64,000 nucleotides of DNA, from assembly GCA_951640165.1 (NCBI GenBank), contig OX621264.1:2361001-2425000 (forward strand), written 5' to 3'. The first letter of the stretch is position 1, and each line of letters opens with the position of its first letter. This document shows, in pieces, positions 1 to 10,751 of the stretch. The DNA comes from Pseudoips prasinana. Taxonomy: Eukaryota; Arthropoda; Insecta; Lepidoptera; Nolidae. The position numbers and the translations under genes are program-made. The notes beneath the pieces are model-generated. The model did not search any database. It had not been told where the DNA came from and saw only the letters and a program-made list of their open reading frames with translations.

Positions 1-54
1 TGATGAAACTTCGTAGTAATATATAAGCGGGTAAAGCTGCGGGGCACATCTAGT
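1..54 (+). mobile_element. Helitron-like 3' terminus (truncated by window start)
   Basis: A GC hairpin (gcgggtaaagctgc) is followed by ggggcacat and CTAG, then a T. This matches the 3' ends of the more complete Helitron copies near 12.7, 25.6 and 27.3 kb. Only the last part is in the window. Confidence 0.7.
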
Positions 55-115
55 AGGTATGCAATATGTAAGTACTTACGTTAAGTGGTCATTTACCCTA
101 AACACTTGTCCGCAG

Positions 116-222
116 TGCGAGCGCTGCCCGGCCATGTTCAGAAGTCGGTCGGAGCTGACCGGCCACCAGAACCGGGTGCACTTCGTTATTTATACGTATT
201 ACTGCTACCTCTGCACTGAGAC
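116..222 (+). CDS. C2H2 zinc-finger protein, internal exon
   Basis: An acceptor (cttgtccgcag) precedes an open stretch encoding one complete C2H2 finger (Cys-x2-Cys-x12-His-x4-His) and the Cys-x2-Cys half of a second finger. A donor (gtaagt) follows at 223. The second finger's histidine half is exactly supplied, in frame, by the exon at 4874-4972, so the finger is split by a 4.65-kb intron. The role is presumably nucleic-acid binding in the nucleus. The rest of the protein lies upstream of the window, and the specific family is not recognisable from two fingers. Confidence 0.8.
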
Positions 223-281
223 GTAAGTCTGAATTTGTATCCCCTAACATATTTAATCCGCCCTAAAAAAATATTTTTTTA

Positions 282-663
282 GGCATCCATACCCAAAGGG
301 TAAAACGGGACCCTATTACTAAGACTTCGCTGTCTGTCTGTCTGTCCGTCCATCCACACACATATACATAGACAAAAATAAAAACAAAATTAAGCAACAA
401 CACTTTATTACATTTTTATTATATTTAGTTTCAACTATTAAATATATGTTAGTTTTTTGTCACCAAGCTGTATCTCATAAACCATGATAGTTAGACAGTT
501 GGAATATTTCTGTTGCCGCTATAACAACAAATACTAAAAAACAAAATAAAATAAATATTTAAGGGGGCTCCCATACAACAAACGTGTGACGTTTTGGTCG
601 TTTTTATAGATAATATTACGGAACCCTTCGTGCGCGAGTCCGACTCGCACTTGGCCGGTTTTT
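282..663 (-). repeat. Lepidopteran 'agggttccgta...ggccggttttt' dispersed repeat, variant 1
   Basis: Begins with a ttaggcatcc/ggtaaaacgggaccctatta block with CTGT/CCGT runs and ends gtgcgcgagtccgactcgcacttggccgg in pieces, the two hallmark ends of this repeat. It sits in the zinc-finger gene intron and differs internally from the copies at 8 kb and 32 kb, so it is a second subfamily. Confidence 0.7.
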
Positions 664-754
664 ATAATTAATATGTTTTTTTTCATTATTAATAATTCCT
701 TGCGTTTTTGTTGTTATAGCTAGCTACCAGAATAAAACAACTAAAAATGTGTAT

Positions 755-870
755 ACTATAATAATAATAAAATATCCTGGGACATTATTCACACACGGCC
801 ACCTGATCCCAAACATACATGGGGGTGATTCGGATACTCCTATCATAAAGTATCAAAATTTTGCGTTTGA
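755..870. repeat. Two small repeat fragments
   Basis: The sequence atatcctgggacattattca is the reversed tail of the SINE B family seen at 17.7 and 46.2 kb. It is followed by catacatgggggtgattcgg with a gatactcc/tatcataaagtatc stretch, which is an end of the inverted-repeat element seen complete at 54.3-54.8 kb. Confidence 0.55.
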
Positions 871-1107
871 ACGTGAACGTTTTAAGAGAGGTAGGGCATA
901 GCGTTTATTCGCTCAAAGAGCAGCCCGACTGGGGAAGTACCTCCACCTTACAGAAGACATTCCTTAACAATAACATTAATCATTTTAATGTTGTGTTTCC
1001 GAGTGTGAGCAAGGTCGCCAGAACTCAAGGGTCAGCAACACTTGTTTGCTGACTGTTAAAGGCCGGCAACGCACCCGCGACACCTCTGGTGTTGCGAGTG
1101 TATGACG

Positions 1108-1352
1108 GTCACCGTAGCCTAGTTGGTAGTGCTCCTGCCTACGAAGCTGGTGGTCCTGGGTTCGAATCCCGGTAAGTGCAAATATTTGTGTGATGAGCAC
1201 GAATATTTGTTTCTGAGTCATGGATGTTTTCTATGTATATAAGTATTTATCTATCTATATAAGTATGTATATCGTGGCCTGGTACCCATAGTACAAGCTT
1301 TGCTTAGTTTGGGGCTAGGATGATCTGTGTGACATTGTCCCTAGATATTATT
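1108..1352 (+). mobile_element. tRNA-derived SINE, family A
   Basis: Shows a tRNA-like head with A box (tagcctagttggtagtg) and B box (ggttcgaatcc), then a shared body with cgaatatttg and tatctatctatataagtatg, ending in a caagctttgcttagtttggg block and attatt tail. Four further copies lie near 26.0, 41.7, 42.8 and 44.5 kb. Confidence 0.85.
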
Positions 1353-1354
1353 AT

Positions 1355-1560
1355 TCCTTAATTATAATAATAACATGGGCTGCTGTGATCCACCATCAGG
1401 TGACGCACTTGCTCGCTTGTCGCCCTATGATATAAAAAAAAAAACCTCCTCGGCCAGCCTGTATAAGTATGTGTATCATTTGTCAGATTGCCATAGTACA
1501 AGCTCTGCCTAGTTTGGGATCAGATGGCCGTGTGTTTACCCAAGGATAAATAAATAAATC
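1355..1560. repeat. Fragments of common lepidopteran SINE-like repeats
   Basis: gggctgctgtgatccaccat, caggtgacgcacttgctcgc and a poly-A run belong to the repeat found reversed at 32.9 kb. The following tagtttgggatcagatggcc is the 3' body of SINE family B. No gene is seen. Confidence 0.55.
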
Positions 1561-4335
1561 ATGAACGACTATATCATATTTCACAAAGGAGAACACACCG
1601 GACAAAAAGGAGTAGGCTTCCTTGTTAAGTCTAAACTGAAGAAGAACATTATGGGATTTGAAGGAATTTCTGACAGAATTGCTGTAGTTAATTTAAAATT
1701 TCCGGGGTACAAAAAAAACTGGGCTATCTTTCAAATTTACGCCCCAACAGAACAAGCGGCAAAATCAGACATAGAGCATTTCTATGAAAGTATTTCAGAA
1801 GTAATAAAACCGCACTATGGCAAAAACGTAATAATCATGGGCGACTTTAATGCACAGGTTGGAGAAAGGCAAATTGGAGAAGAATATACAATTGGGAAGT
1901 TTGGGCATGGCAAAAGAAGCCAAAATGGACAAAAACTAGTAGAATTCATGATGGAAAATAATCTTATTTTAATGAACTCACGTTTTTACAAAAAAACTAA
2001 AAGTAAATGGACGTGGTCCTCCCCAGGGGAAAAATTCAGAACTGAAATTGACTTCATCATAAGCAACAAAGCAAACGCGTTCACAGACACCAACATAGTT
2101 AAAAACCTCAACTTTCGCACGGACCACCGCATGGTAAGAAGTCGCCTAAGCCTAAATCAACCCAAAAGATCTAGGAAAAACCTAACAAATAATAACAATT
2201 TGTATCAAATATCAGAACACAGTCACTCAACTAACTCCCGCATAACAGAATCACTCAGTGAAATTATTACCTCCGACGCAGAAACTAGGATGAAATACAG
2301 TACATTACAAAACAAATTGAAAGAGATGCTAGTCAGGGTATCCAAAAGCAAAGAAAGCTATTTAAGCAAAGAGACTCTAAAACTACTTAACGAAAGAAAG
2401 ACACTAATATCAAATAAAGGGGACAAAGAAAGACGCCAAAAAATTGCAAACCTTAGCAAGGAAATTAAAGAAAACATGAGGAAAGACCGTAAGGACAAAA
2501 GAAACAGAGTTTTGGAAGAAAATATAAAAGAACAGGAGGAACAAAAAAGGCTATGAAACAACTAAGGGAACATGGTAAGGATTGGATATCGAAACTAAAG
2601 CATCGTGAATCCTACTTAACTAATCGACTCTCCATACGTACACTAGCCACGGACTATTACCGCCTATTGTACTAATAATTTTATTTGTACTGATAAATTC
2701 GACTCAGGGTTAGCCACAATTCCTGAAGTCTCTGAAGCAAAAGAAAACAAAGTAGAAGAAGTACCAGAAATCCTTGCATCAGAGGTAATCAAGGCAATAA
2801 AATCCCAAAAGCTTGAAAAAGGCCCAGGGCCGGACAAGATACCTAATGAAATGCTCAAGGGGACCGTAGAGGAAATCAGTCCTGTGCTGGCAAAATTATT
2901 CAATGAAATCTTACAAACAAGGCAAATTCCAGAAGAATGGATCGAGTGCCACATAATTCTACTCCATAAAAAAGGCCCTAGAGAAGAGATTGGGAACTAT
3001 AGGCCGATTTCTCTAATATCAAACATATATAAAGTTTTTGCTAAAGTGATTCTTGAAAGAATATCACTAACACTAAACGAAAGCCAACCCATAGAGCAGG
3101 CAGGATTCAGAAAAGACTTCAGCACAATAGATCATATTCACACCATAAAACAGTTGATACAGAAGTATAACGAATACAATAAACCAATCTACTTGGCGTT
3201 TATAGATTATTCAAAGGCATTCGACAGCCTCAGACACCAATACATATGGCGGAGCCTTGAACAACAAGGGATCCAGAGCAACTATATAGAAATACTTAAG
3301 AGTATATATAAATCTAGCAAGGCCAGTATTAAATTAGAATCAATAGGAGAATCATTTCCTATCAAAAAAGGCGTACGCCAAGGCGATCCTCTCTCCCCTA
3401 CTCTTTTCAACGCTGTACTCGAGTACATCTTTAGACAGCTGAACTGGGATGACTCAGGTTTGAACATTAATGGAGTTAGCCTAAACCACCTAAGATTTGC
3501 CAATGATCTGGTGCTTCTGGAAGAGGATCCAACAACATTAGAACGAATGATGCAGAGCCTAGCAAATAAAAGTAGAGAAGTTGGTCTAGAAATCAATGCC
3601 AGCAAAACAAAATTGATGACAAACTCTAAGGAAATAGAAGTTATGGTAGACGGCAACAATATTGAATATGTCAAAGAATATATTTACTTAGGACAGATAA
3701 TATCCCCTTCTGATGAAATGACTAAAGAAATAAACAGGCGAATAGCCCAAGGATGGCGAAAATACTGGTCACTCAAGGAAATAGTGAAAAGTAAGGATCT
3801 AGGCAACCATATAAAAAAGAGAACATTCGAGACCTGTATTCTACCAGTTCTCACTTACGGCTGTGAAACTTGGTCAATAACACTTCACCACAGGGAAAGG
3901 CTGGCAAAATGCCAACGTGCCATGGAAAGAAGCATGTTAGGATTAAAAATTAAAGACAGAGTCAGGAATGTAGACATAAGAACAAGAACAAAACTCACAG
4001 ACATTCTTACCCAGATAGACGTCCAAAAATGGAGATGGACTGGACATATGCTTCGCCACCCGATAAACAAATGGAGCAAGCAAGTCACTATCTGGCAACC
4101 AAGAGTCGGCAAAAGAACTAGGGGTCGTCAAGTCAGGAGATGGGAAGATGACTTCAAACAGACAGCGGGACCATTCTGGATGAGAGTGGCAAGGGACAGG
4201 ACCCATTGGAAGGAATTGGAGGAGGCCTATGTCAAAAGGCACACCGAACTTAGGGACTTCTTGTAACCCTATGTTTGCGAATAAACGGCTATTATTATTA
4301 TTATTATTAAATAAATAAATAAAATAAATAAGGTT
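1561..4335 (+). mobile_element. RTE/BovB-like non-LTR retrotransposon, 5'-truncated and inactivated
   Basis: An apurinic endonuclease domain (1561-2553) shows the IYAPT, GDFNAQVG and DFIISN-type motifs but lacks the N-terminal GTWNVR block, so the copy starts inside the domain. After a frame change at about 2550 and a short lesion near 2670, the reverse transcriptase runs from about 2680 to 4266 with RPISL, FIDYSKAFDS, GVRQGDPLSPTLFN and an RTE-type C-terminus. The catalytic box reads FAND where active enzymes have (Y/F)ADD, so the first catalytic aspartate is asparagine. The element ends in TTA and AATA short repeats, as RTE elements do. It lies in the zinc-finger gene intron. Confidence 0.9.
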
Positions 4336-4589
4336 TTTATTCACGTAGACTTTAAAAAAGTGCTTGACTATTTGTCAGAACATGTTTGTAGTAATATAGT
4401 TGTATACATTATTATTTCTAGTAACGTAGATATTTAGGTACACATTGTATGAAAACATTTATAAAATTTATTTTGTTATAGCAATGATATTTAGCTAGCT
4501 CGTATCAAGTTATTGTCAAGAGATTATGTTTAATTATCGAGTTTAAGTCTAATATTTTTACTACATATTGTCAATGGTTCTGTCTATAT

Positions 4590-4775
4590 TAAGGTATTAT
4601 TATTATGACGGACCTTGTGTTAATAACGACGGTCGCGCTTAAATGCTACCACCGGATCCAATGCACCCCAACTGAGAAGACCCAGCGAAACAAACTCAGT
4701 GGGTTCATCTACTACCGGTTTCAACACGACCCAGTTGAGACGGTCCGGCGAAACATACTCAAGCGGGCATGAACA
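4590..4775 (-). repeat. Single reversed relative of the 130-bp intron-7 tandem repeat
   Basis: Contains, reversed, the accggatccaatgcacccca, tgagaagacccagcgaaac and ctaccggtttcaa blocks that repeat nine times at 30.6-31.7 kb. Here about one and a half divergent monomers are present, showing that the unit was dispersed before the local array formed. Confidence 0.65.
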
Positions 4776-4873
4776 CGGGATTTGGTCCAATTAGAGTAAT
4801 TATTTAGTGGGCAAACACAATATATGCTCGATCGGTTGTCTGAATGCTTATTAATTAATTTAAATTATTCCAG

Positions 4874-4972
4874 GTATAAACGGGTCGCTTCAGTGAGGAA
4901 GCACTTGGCGAACGTCCATGGGGTGCCGCGGAGCCAGCAGCAGGACATAAAATGTGTCAAAACTAGACGAAG
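4874..4972 (+). CDS. C2H2 zinc-finger protein, internal exon (second half of a split finger)
   Basis: An acceptor (ttaaattattccag) and donor (gtaact) bracket 99 bases, open in the frame left by the exon at 116-222 (phase 2). The joined frame completes the second finger with its His-x4-His half, then continues into a basic tail ending in several Lys and Arg residues. It ends in phase 2, so at least one more exon is expected downstream. Two weak candidates are listed separately (6746-6845 and 9557-9578). Confidence 0.8.
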
Positions 4973-5689
4973 GTAACTACTATTCGGTCACCCATCCGAT
5001 GACTTTGACAATTTTAGAGCACCTACTGTATGAAATGAAATGAAATATATTCAGCACTTGGGTATTAACATACACTTGTACTTGTCAAGCTCACAATGCA
5101 GTACATGAACATAGTGGATAGTATAAAAGTTACAAAAGAAATTAATTAGTCCGTCCGTGCGGTTTGTTTTATCGCATATATTTTCTGAAATCCTTAAATA
5201 AATAACAAGTTACTAATATATTATTTTGAAATTTAGTTCTACTATATTAAAATTAAAGAATGGAAGACTAAAGCAACAAGACGAAATTCTGAATGAGGGT
5301 GTGATCACATGCACGGGATAACCGATCACGCGTTAATGGGCCAAAGCGATCCTCGCCGCTGAGGAACCTACCCTAGCTAGCCTGCGGCTTTCTCTAGCTA
5401 TAGCTCTATGTAATCATTCGGCACTTTACATTATGTCCCGGTGATTGGGATCTCCATATTTTGTGCGGCAGCGGCCGCCGAGCGCTAGATACACTATTGT
5501 TGGTGAAAAGGGGTACGGAGAGTAACAAAGTTGTCTGTCTAACTTTAACATTTATTGGGTACAAATTTTGACCCGCCAAGATATCTCCCCACCCTTAATA
5601 CTCCCAATATCCCACCAGTCCCGATAGAAAGTTTAGGCGATTTATTTTTCGGAAACTATGAGTTTCCGTATTCTGGGGATTTAAAAAAA
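4973..5689. other. Intron/flank of zinc-finger gene, no recognised feature
   Basis: AT-rich sequence with a short GC-rich patch near 5280-5500. No open frame with recognisable coding character and no repeat shared with the rest of the window was found. Confidence 0.5.
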
Positions 5690-6004
5690 AACTAAAAGAA
5701 ACCGTACAAGTGCGAGTCGGACTCGCACATGAAGGGTTCCGTAGCAGCAAGTATTTCAGTTGATTAAATGAAAGCAAATTGCGGTTTATGGCGTATTAAA
5801 AAATAACTACTTGCTAGATCTCGTTCAAATATTTTGAGATTCGGTTCTATGTATGGCGACCCCCCGAAATTATTGTTCTTTTTCTATTCTACAGCTCTTA
5901 TAGTTTCGGAAAATGGACATACGGACGGACAGACAGACAGACGGACAGACATGACGAATCTATAAGGGTTCCGTTTTTGCCATTTGGCTACGGAACCCTA
6001 AAAA
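5690..6004 (+). repeat. Lepidopteran dispersed repeat, internally deleted copy
   Basis: Starts caagtgcgagtcggactcgc and acatgaagggttccgtagca, ends tttggctacggaaccctaaa. At about 315 bp it is roughly half the length of the copies at 7.9 and 8.8 kb; the middle part is missing. Confidence 0.8.
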
Positions 6005-6117
6005 CTAAATTCTAGCAAGAAAAATACTACCATATAAAAAGCGACGGGACCTAATGTACAGTGATTCCTAGTCTTTCTGCAACACCCAAAGGTTGCCTGG
6101 TAGATGCCTATGGCATT

Positions 6118-6253
6118 AAGTCCGCCTATGTACAGACGTCAGCACATCAAGCTACCCCAATCTGGCAATATTCCCCAATTGAAAGTGAACCTTATGATTT
6201 TGTGATAAAGTTGGAAATCTGGCTGGATGTGCTGGCATCTGTACATACAATAT
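6118..6253. mobile_element. MITE with inverted ends (tacagacgtcagcacatcaa family)
   Basis: The left end gtacagacgtcagcacatca and right end ggatgtgctggcatctgtac are inverted relatives, with ccccaatt/gaaagtgaacc in between. Two other copies with fuller termini lie at 51774-51920 and 55045-55195. Confidence 0.75.
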
Positions 6254-6876
6254 TCTTTGTGCTAAAGTTTTAAATAAAATTAATAAATAATAACTTACCT
6301 AAAGATTAGTTACTTAACTTTTGTGTCAAATTTACAGTTTCTTCCAACTTCCAATATGTCGCATTGTGTACTATAATTGTTATTTAATCCTTATAAACAT
6401 TAAAATAATTAGAAAAGGAAATGTAGGAGTAATTCTCCAGGACCTCCTATTTTTATTATGACCTCATCTGTACTTAGGGTTGCCAACTATACTGTTTTTC
6501 ACTAAATTATATCTTTTACTGTTGAACAAAAATAAAGTATACAAAATATTGTTTACATTTATTTAGTCAGAGGGCGTTCACTGCTCAGTGCAGCGCAGCC
6601 ACAAACATTGTAAATTAGTAAGCTGAGCGAGAAGTTCTAAAAAGTATGTATTTAAAACAATAAATAAAAAAAATACTGTTCATTTTTACTTATATATACT
6701 TTATTTCTAGTAAAAAACGTTGGCAACCCTACCTGTACTACCCAGAGGAAAGACGCACGGTAGATTTCAACCCTGGGATCGCTTACCGAACTATGTGTCG
6801 AATTCACGTACTCGCACGGCGCGTCACCAAGGGGGCAACGTTTAACGCCACAATTTGTGTTTCAGATAGTGATAAT
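6254..6876. other. AT-rich intron/flank with a possible short exon
   Basis: Mostly AT-rich DNA. A GC-richer stretch at 6746-6845 follows a possible acceptor (gtactacccag). It is open for 33 codons, in the phase left by the exon at 4972, up to a TAA. It could be a terminal exon of the zinc-finger gene, but no family resemblance supports it. Confidence 0.25.
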
Positions 6877-7881
6877 TAGGGCATCGGAACCGGTTTTTCC
6901 CGGTTCCAGAGGAACCGGGAAATCCCGGTTCTGAGGGTCCTAGAAGGAACCGGTTCTGTAAAACGGAGAACCGGTCGTTTCGGTTCTTTCGGTTCTCTCT
7001 TAAAATAATATTATCTCTATAATACTCTTGATGCTAAATACTATTATATTATCCTAATCTATTATCCAAACAGAATAAATACTGTTATTTCACTGATAAT
7101 TTATAAATAACGTTATAATTTTAAAACTATTGATGAGTCTTAAAGAAACTTACGATTTTTAAGGGATTCGGTCGGCAACATTAAGTAAGGTTTATTTGCC
7201 AGGGGGTTTTGGCGCCAACGCGGAAAAAGACGCATCGAGGCTTTGTTTTATTTTCAAAAACTGGTGTAAATTGGAGTTTTTATGTGTAAATATGGTGGAT
7301 TTTTAGACATAACATCTTCGACAACGTACACAAGTGGAGGAAAGTGCGATATTGCCGTGAATTGTGATTTTTCGTGTTGTAACCAAAACTCCATAAAAGC
7401 CTCTAGTAAAGTCTCCACTGCTTTACTGGGGTTGGACAAGGACTATGTATGACTTGACTGTGACGGACTTAACTTGACAATGACGGAAATAAATGATATA
7501 AAAATATATTTACTGAAGGCTCATAAGGCCAAAGAAGCCAAAAAAAATATATTCGCCAGGATACACCGCGACATGAAATTTTTGACATTTGTTCTGCAAT
7601 TTGCAGCTCAGCCTCAGATAGTATGGTAATAACAGTTGTATTTCCGGTAATAATAACAATATATATATAACAATATATAACAATAAAATAACACATACTA
7701 TCCGATAGTGAGCTGGATATTGTAGAGTGAGAGAGAGAGAGATCTAGAGCTCTCACCTTAACAATCTCTGGTTGGCAACACTGGTAGACGCGCTGTCGCC
7801 ATTTTGTTAAGTTAGACAGTAACAAAAGTTGAGAGAGGGTGTATTGTTTTTGACGCCGATTTGACAAGTAAGTGACTTAAA

Positions 7882-8479
7882 AAAACCGGCCAAGTGCGAG
7901 TCGGACTCGCACATGAAGGGTTCCGCAGCAGCAAGTATTTCAGTTGATTAAATGAAAGGTAAATTGCGGTTTACGATTTATGACGCATTAAAAAAAAACT
8001 ACTTACAAGATTTCGTTGAAACCAATTTTCGTTGTTAGTTTACATGGTAATGTACATCATATATTTTTTTTAGTTTTATCATTCTCTTATTTTAGAAGTT
8101 ACAGGGGGGTTACAGTTACACTCATTTTTCCACTTTGGAAGTGTCTCTCGCGCAAACTATTCAGTTTAGAAAAAAATGATATTAGGAACCTTAATATCAT
8201 TTTTGAAGACCTATCCACAAATACCCCACATGTATGGGTACGATGATAATTTTTTTTTTTTGAGTTTTAGTTCTATGTATGGGAAACCCCCAAATATATT
8301 ATTATTTTTCTATTTTTGTGTAAAAATTTTAATGCGGTTCACAGAATACATCTACTTACCAAGTTTCAACAGTACAGCTCTTATAGTTTCGGAAAAAAAT
8401 GGCTGTGACATACGGACGGACAGACATGACGAATCTAAAAGGGTTCCGTTTTTTGCCATTTGGCTACGGAACCCTAAAA
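7882..8479 (+). repeat. Lepidopteran dispersed repeat, full-length variant 2
   Basis: Begins aaccggccaagtgcgagtcg and ends tttggctacggaaccctaaa, with the ggacggacagacatgac block before the end. It pairs in inverted orientation with the copy at 8804-9402. Confidence 0.85.
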
Positions 8480-8803
8480 ATTATTATTTTTTTGATATTT
8501 TGAGTGGTTCCTATTTCTGGCTTGTGAGATTGTTAATTTAATTTTTAGTATTTCATAGCTACTTTTTGATATCTGTAGTGTAGTGAATTGCAAACAACTG
8601 ATTGTCAACTGGTTCTGAAAAATCTGAATTCTAAAGAACTGATTGTTGCCAAAAATACATTAAACGATGTTGTAATTTGAAAATAATTAAAAAATATATA
8701 AATATGTGTGCTTATCAGTAAAGTGTGTTTTATTTGGGTACTTTCCCTTTATTCGTTTTGATAGTAGAAATTCTATATAAAAGATAGTCTTGACAAGCAT
8801 ACC

Positions 8804-9402
8804 TTTTTAGGGTTCCGTAACCAAATGGCAAAAATCGGATGCCTTATAGATTCGTCATGTCTGTCTGTCTGTCCGTCCGTATGTCACAGCCACTTTTTTC
8901 CGAAACTATAAGAGCTGTACTACTGAAACTTGGTAAGTAGATGTATTCTGTGAACCGCATTAAGATTTTTACACAAAAATAGAAAAAGAATAATTATTTT
9001 GGGGGGTCGCCATACATAGAACTGAACCTTAATTTATTTTATTTCATCGTGCCCATACATGTGGGGTGTCTATGGATAGGTCTTTAAAAATGATATTGAA
9101 GTTTCTAATATCATTTTTTTCTAAACTGAATAGTTTGCGCGAGAGACACTTCCAAAGTGGTAAAATGGGTGCCCCCCCGCCCCCCTCCAACTTCTAAAAT
9201 AAGAGAATGATAAAACTAAAAATAATATATGATGTATATTACCATGTAAACTAACAACGAAAATTGGTTTGAACGAGATCTAGCAAGTAGTTTTTTTTTA
9301 ATACGTCATAAACCGCAATTTGCATTCATTTAATCAACTGAAATACTTGCTGCTATGGAACCCTTCATGTGCGAGTCCGACTCGCACTTGGCCGGTTTTT
9401 TC
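8804..9402 (-). repeat. Lepidopteran dispersed repeat, full-length variant 2, inverted
   Basis: Reversed form of the same unit: tttttagggttccgtaacca at the left, cgactcgcacttggccggtt at the right. With the copy at 7882-8479 it forms an inverted pair of about 600-bp arms and a 324-bp spacer inside the hAT element. Confidence 0.85.
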
Positions 9403-9556
9403 AACTTCAATTTATGAAAAAACCCGAAAGAACCGAAAAAACCGGGTACCCGGTTCCGGCTTGAGTTTAGAACCGAAAGAACCGGTTCCTAAAATTGGGC
9501 CGGTTCTCGATGCCCTAGTGATAATGTCCTTGATTCAATGTTCTTTTTGTTTACAG

Positions 9557-9578
9557 GAGTTGCGAGACAATTGAGTGA
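9557..9578 (+). CDS. Possible terminal exon of the zinc-finger gene
   Basis: A strong pyrimidine tract and acceptor (ttctttttgtttacag) is followed by seven codons and TGA, open in the phase left at 4972. The site lies just after the hAT element, which would have inserted into the preceding intron. A 22-base exon cannot be verified from sequence alone. Confidence 0.25.
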
Positions 9579-9596
9579 AATACTTATATAAGTTAA

Positions 9597-9863
9597 CTAG
9601 CAGCCCGGTACGTGCTTCGCTACGTATAAGGCATAGTAATAAAATAAATGATTATTATGTTCATTTATTCAAACAAAAAAATATTTTAAATTACTAAAAG
9701 ATGTTGATTTTACACTTTTTCAACTTTTTTTAAATTTTCTCTACGTACAAACCTTCCCTGGACTTCCACAAATAATTCAAGACCAAAATTAGCCAAATCG
9801 GTAAAGGCGTTGTTGAGTTATAACATTACAACGAAAAGTGGCATTGTTTTTTATATATATAGA
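9597..9863 (-). mobile_element. Helitron-like element, second subfamily
   Basis: On the minus strand it starts TC(tatatatata) after an A and ends with gcccggctgCTAG-type sequence (plus strand ctagcagcccggtacg) before a T. The body contains tttggtcttgaattatttg. No open frame; non-autonomous. Confidence 0.65.
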
Positions 9864-10264
9864 TTGAAAAACAGAAAAATTATATTTTTTATTGGTGTAG
9901 ACTGTTGGTAATGAAGCTTCCATAAATCACGTCATATGTTATGGAGGAGCTCAAAAAGTTATGTTTCTTATCAGTACAAGTATACTATATATATATATAC
10001 TAGTGATGTGCCGGATCGTCAAAAATGTAGATCCGCGAATACGGATCTGAATACGGATATTTGATGTCAAGATCCGCAGATACGGATACGGATACGGATC
10101 TTAACTTTCTTACTCAATCGGTGTCGGTGTGCGCGATCTTGAGTTGAGACATGTTTTGGCTTGCATTGCGCGGCGGGTTTTCCTTTTGTTTTGTTTTAGT
10201 TTAATGTGACACTGGCCAGCATAGATAACGTTTGTGTTTGCTATTGGTACATGAGTTTAAAAAA

Positions 10265-10426
10265 ATGTCTACAAAGAAGTTTAGTAGTGTAATTTGGAAT
10301 TATTTTGTGATAATAAATGATGAATGTGCAAAGTGTAAAATTTGTGATGGAAAGTATTCTAGTAAGGGTAAAGGTACAACTTCCTTAAAAAATCATTTAC
10401 AAAGAAAACATATAATAATTCAATAA
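10265..10426 (+). pseudogene. hAT transposase N-terminus: isolated BED zinc finger
   Basis: Fifty-three codons from the ATG at 10265 contain Cys-x2-Cys (CAKCKIC) and, after a Lys/Ser/Thr-rich stretch, LKNHLQRKH giving His-x4-His. An aromatic residue pattern precedes it (SSVIWNYF). This is the BED-type DNA-binding domain at the start of hAT transposases. The catalytic part is absent: the frame stops and transposon end DNA follows. An in-frame ATG exists at 10232, but the one at 10265 fits the domain better. Confidence 0.75.
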
Positions 10427-10478
10427 AAAACTATCTGTATTGAATTTAATACATTTTTATTGCTACCTAATCACCTAT

Positions 10479-10616
10479 TTAAGCCGAAGAGTAAGGCGCA
10501 CTAGCGACGCCAATTGCTTTAAATTGTTAGCTATTAAACCAGATCTATTTTAAATAATTGTGGACTCTCAGAATCTCGGTAATTGGCGTCGCTAGTGAGC
10601 CTTACCCTTCGCCTTA
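10479..10616. mobile_element. Palindromic MITE nested in the hAT remnant
   Basis: Left arm gtaaggcgcactagcgacgc and right arm gcgtcgctagtgagccttac are inverted copies around an AT-rich core. TTA-type sequence flanks both ends, compatible with a PIF/Harbinger-type insertion. Confidence 0.7.
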
Positions 10617-10751
10617 AAGAATTTTATCTTTAAATTTAAAATTAATAAGGTAAATAGATCCGTAAAAGATCCGCCAAAAAGTAACGGATACGGACACGGA
10701 TACGAATCTTTCTTCTGCCTCGGATATCCGCGGATATCCGGCACATCACTA

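Larger units (their letters stand above)
6877..9517. mobile_element. hAT-type DNA transposon, non-autonomous, with nested repeats
   Basis: Terminal inverted repeats tagggcatcgg(a)accgg and ccggttctcgatgccctta-like (gatgcccta) are flanked by an identical 8-bp duplication, gtgataat, at 6869-6876 and 9518-9525. Subterminal regions are full of ggttc/gaacc motifs, as hAT elements often are. No transposase is recognisable. The interior holds two inverted copies of the lepidopteran dispersed repeat (7882-8479 and 8804-9402). Confidence 0.85.
10001..10751 (+). mobile_element. hAT transposon remnant with BED-finger reading frame
   Basis: Inverted termini tagtgatgtgccggat and atccggcacatcacta are flanked by a perfect 8-bp duplication, atatatac, at 9993-10000 and 10752-10759. 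Subterminal DNA repeats a cggatacggat motif. At 751 bp it is too short for a full hAT transposase of about 600 residues; only the BED zinc-finger portion survives. Confidence 0.9.

Noticed and set aside
985..1221. Minus-strand frame reading [18 protein letters not shown]
   Set aside because: Commonly mis-annotated peptide from a SINE; it is the reverse strand of SINE A and recurs at 41.7 kb.
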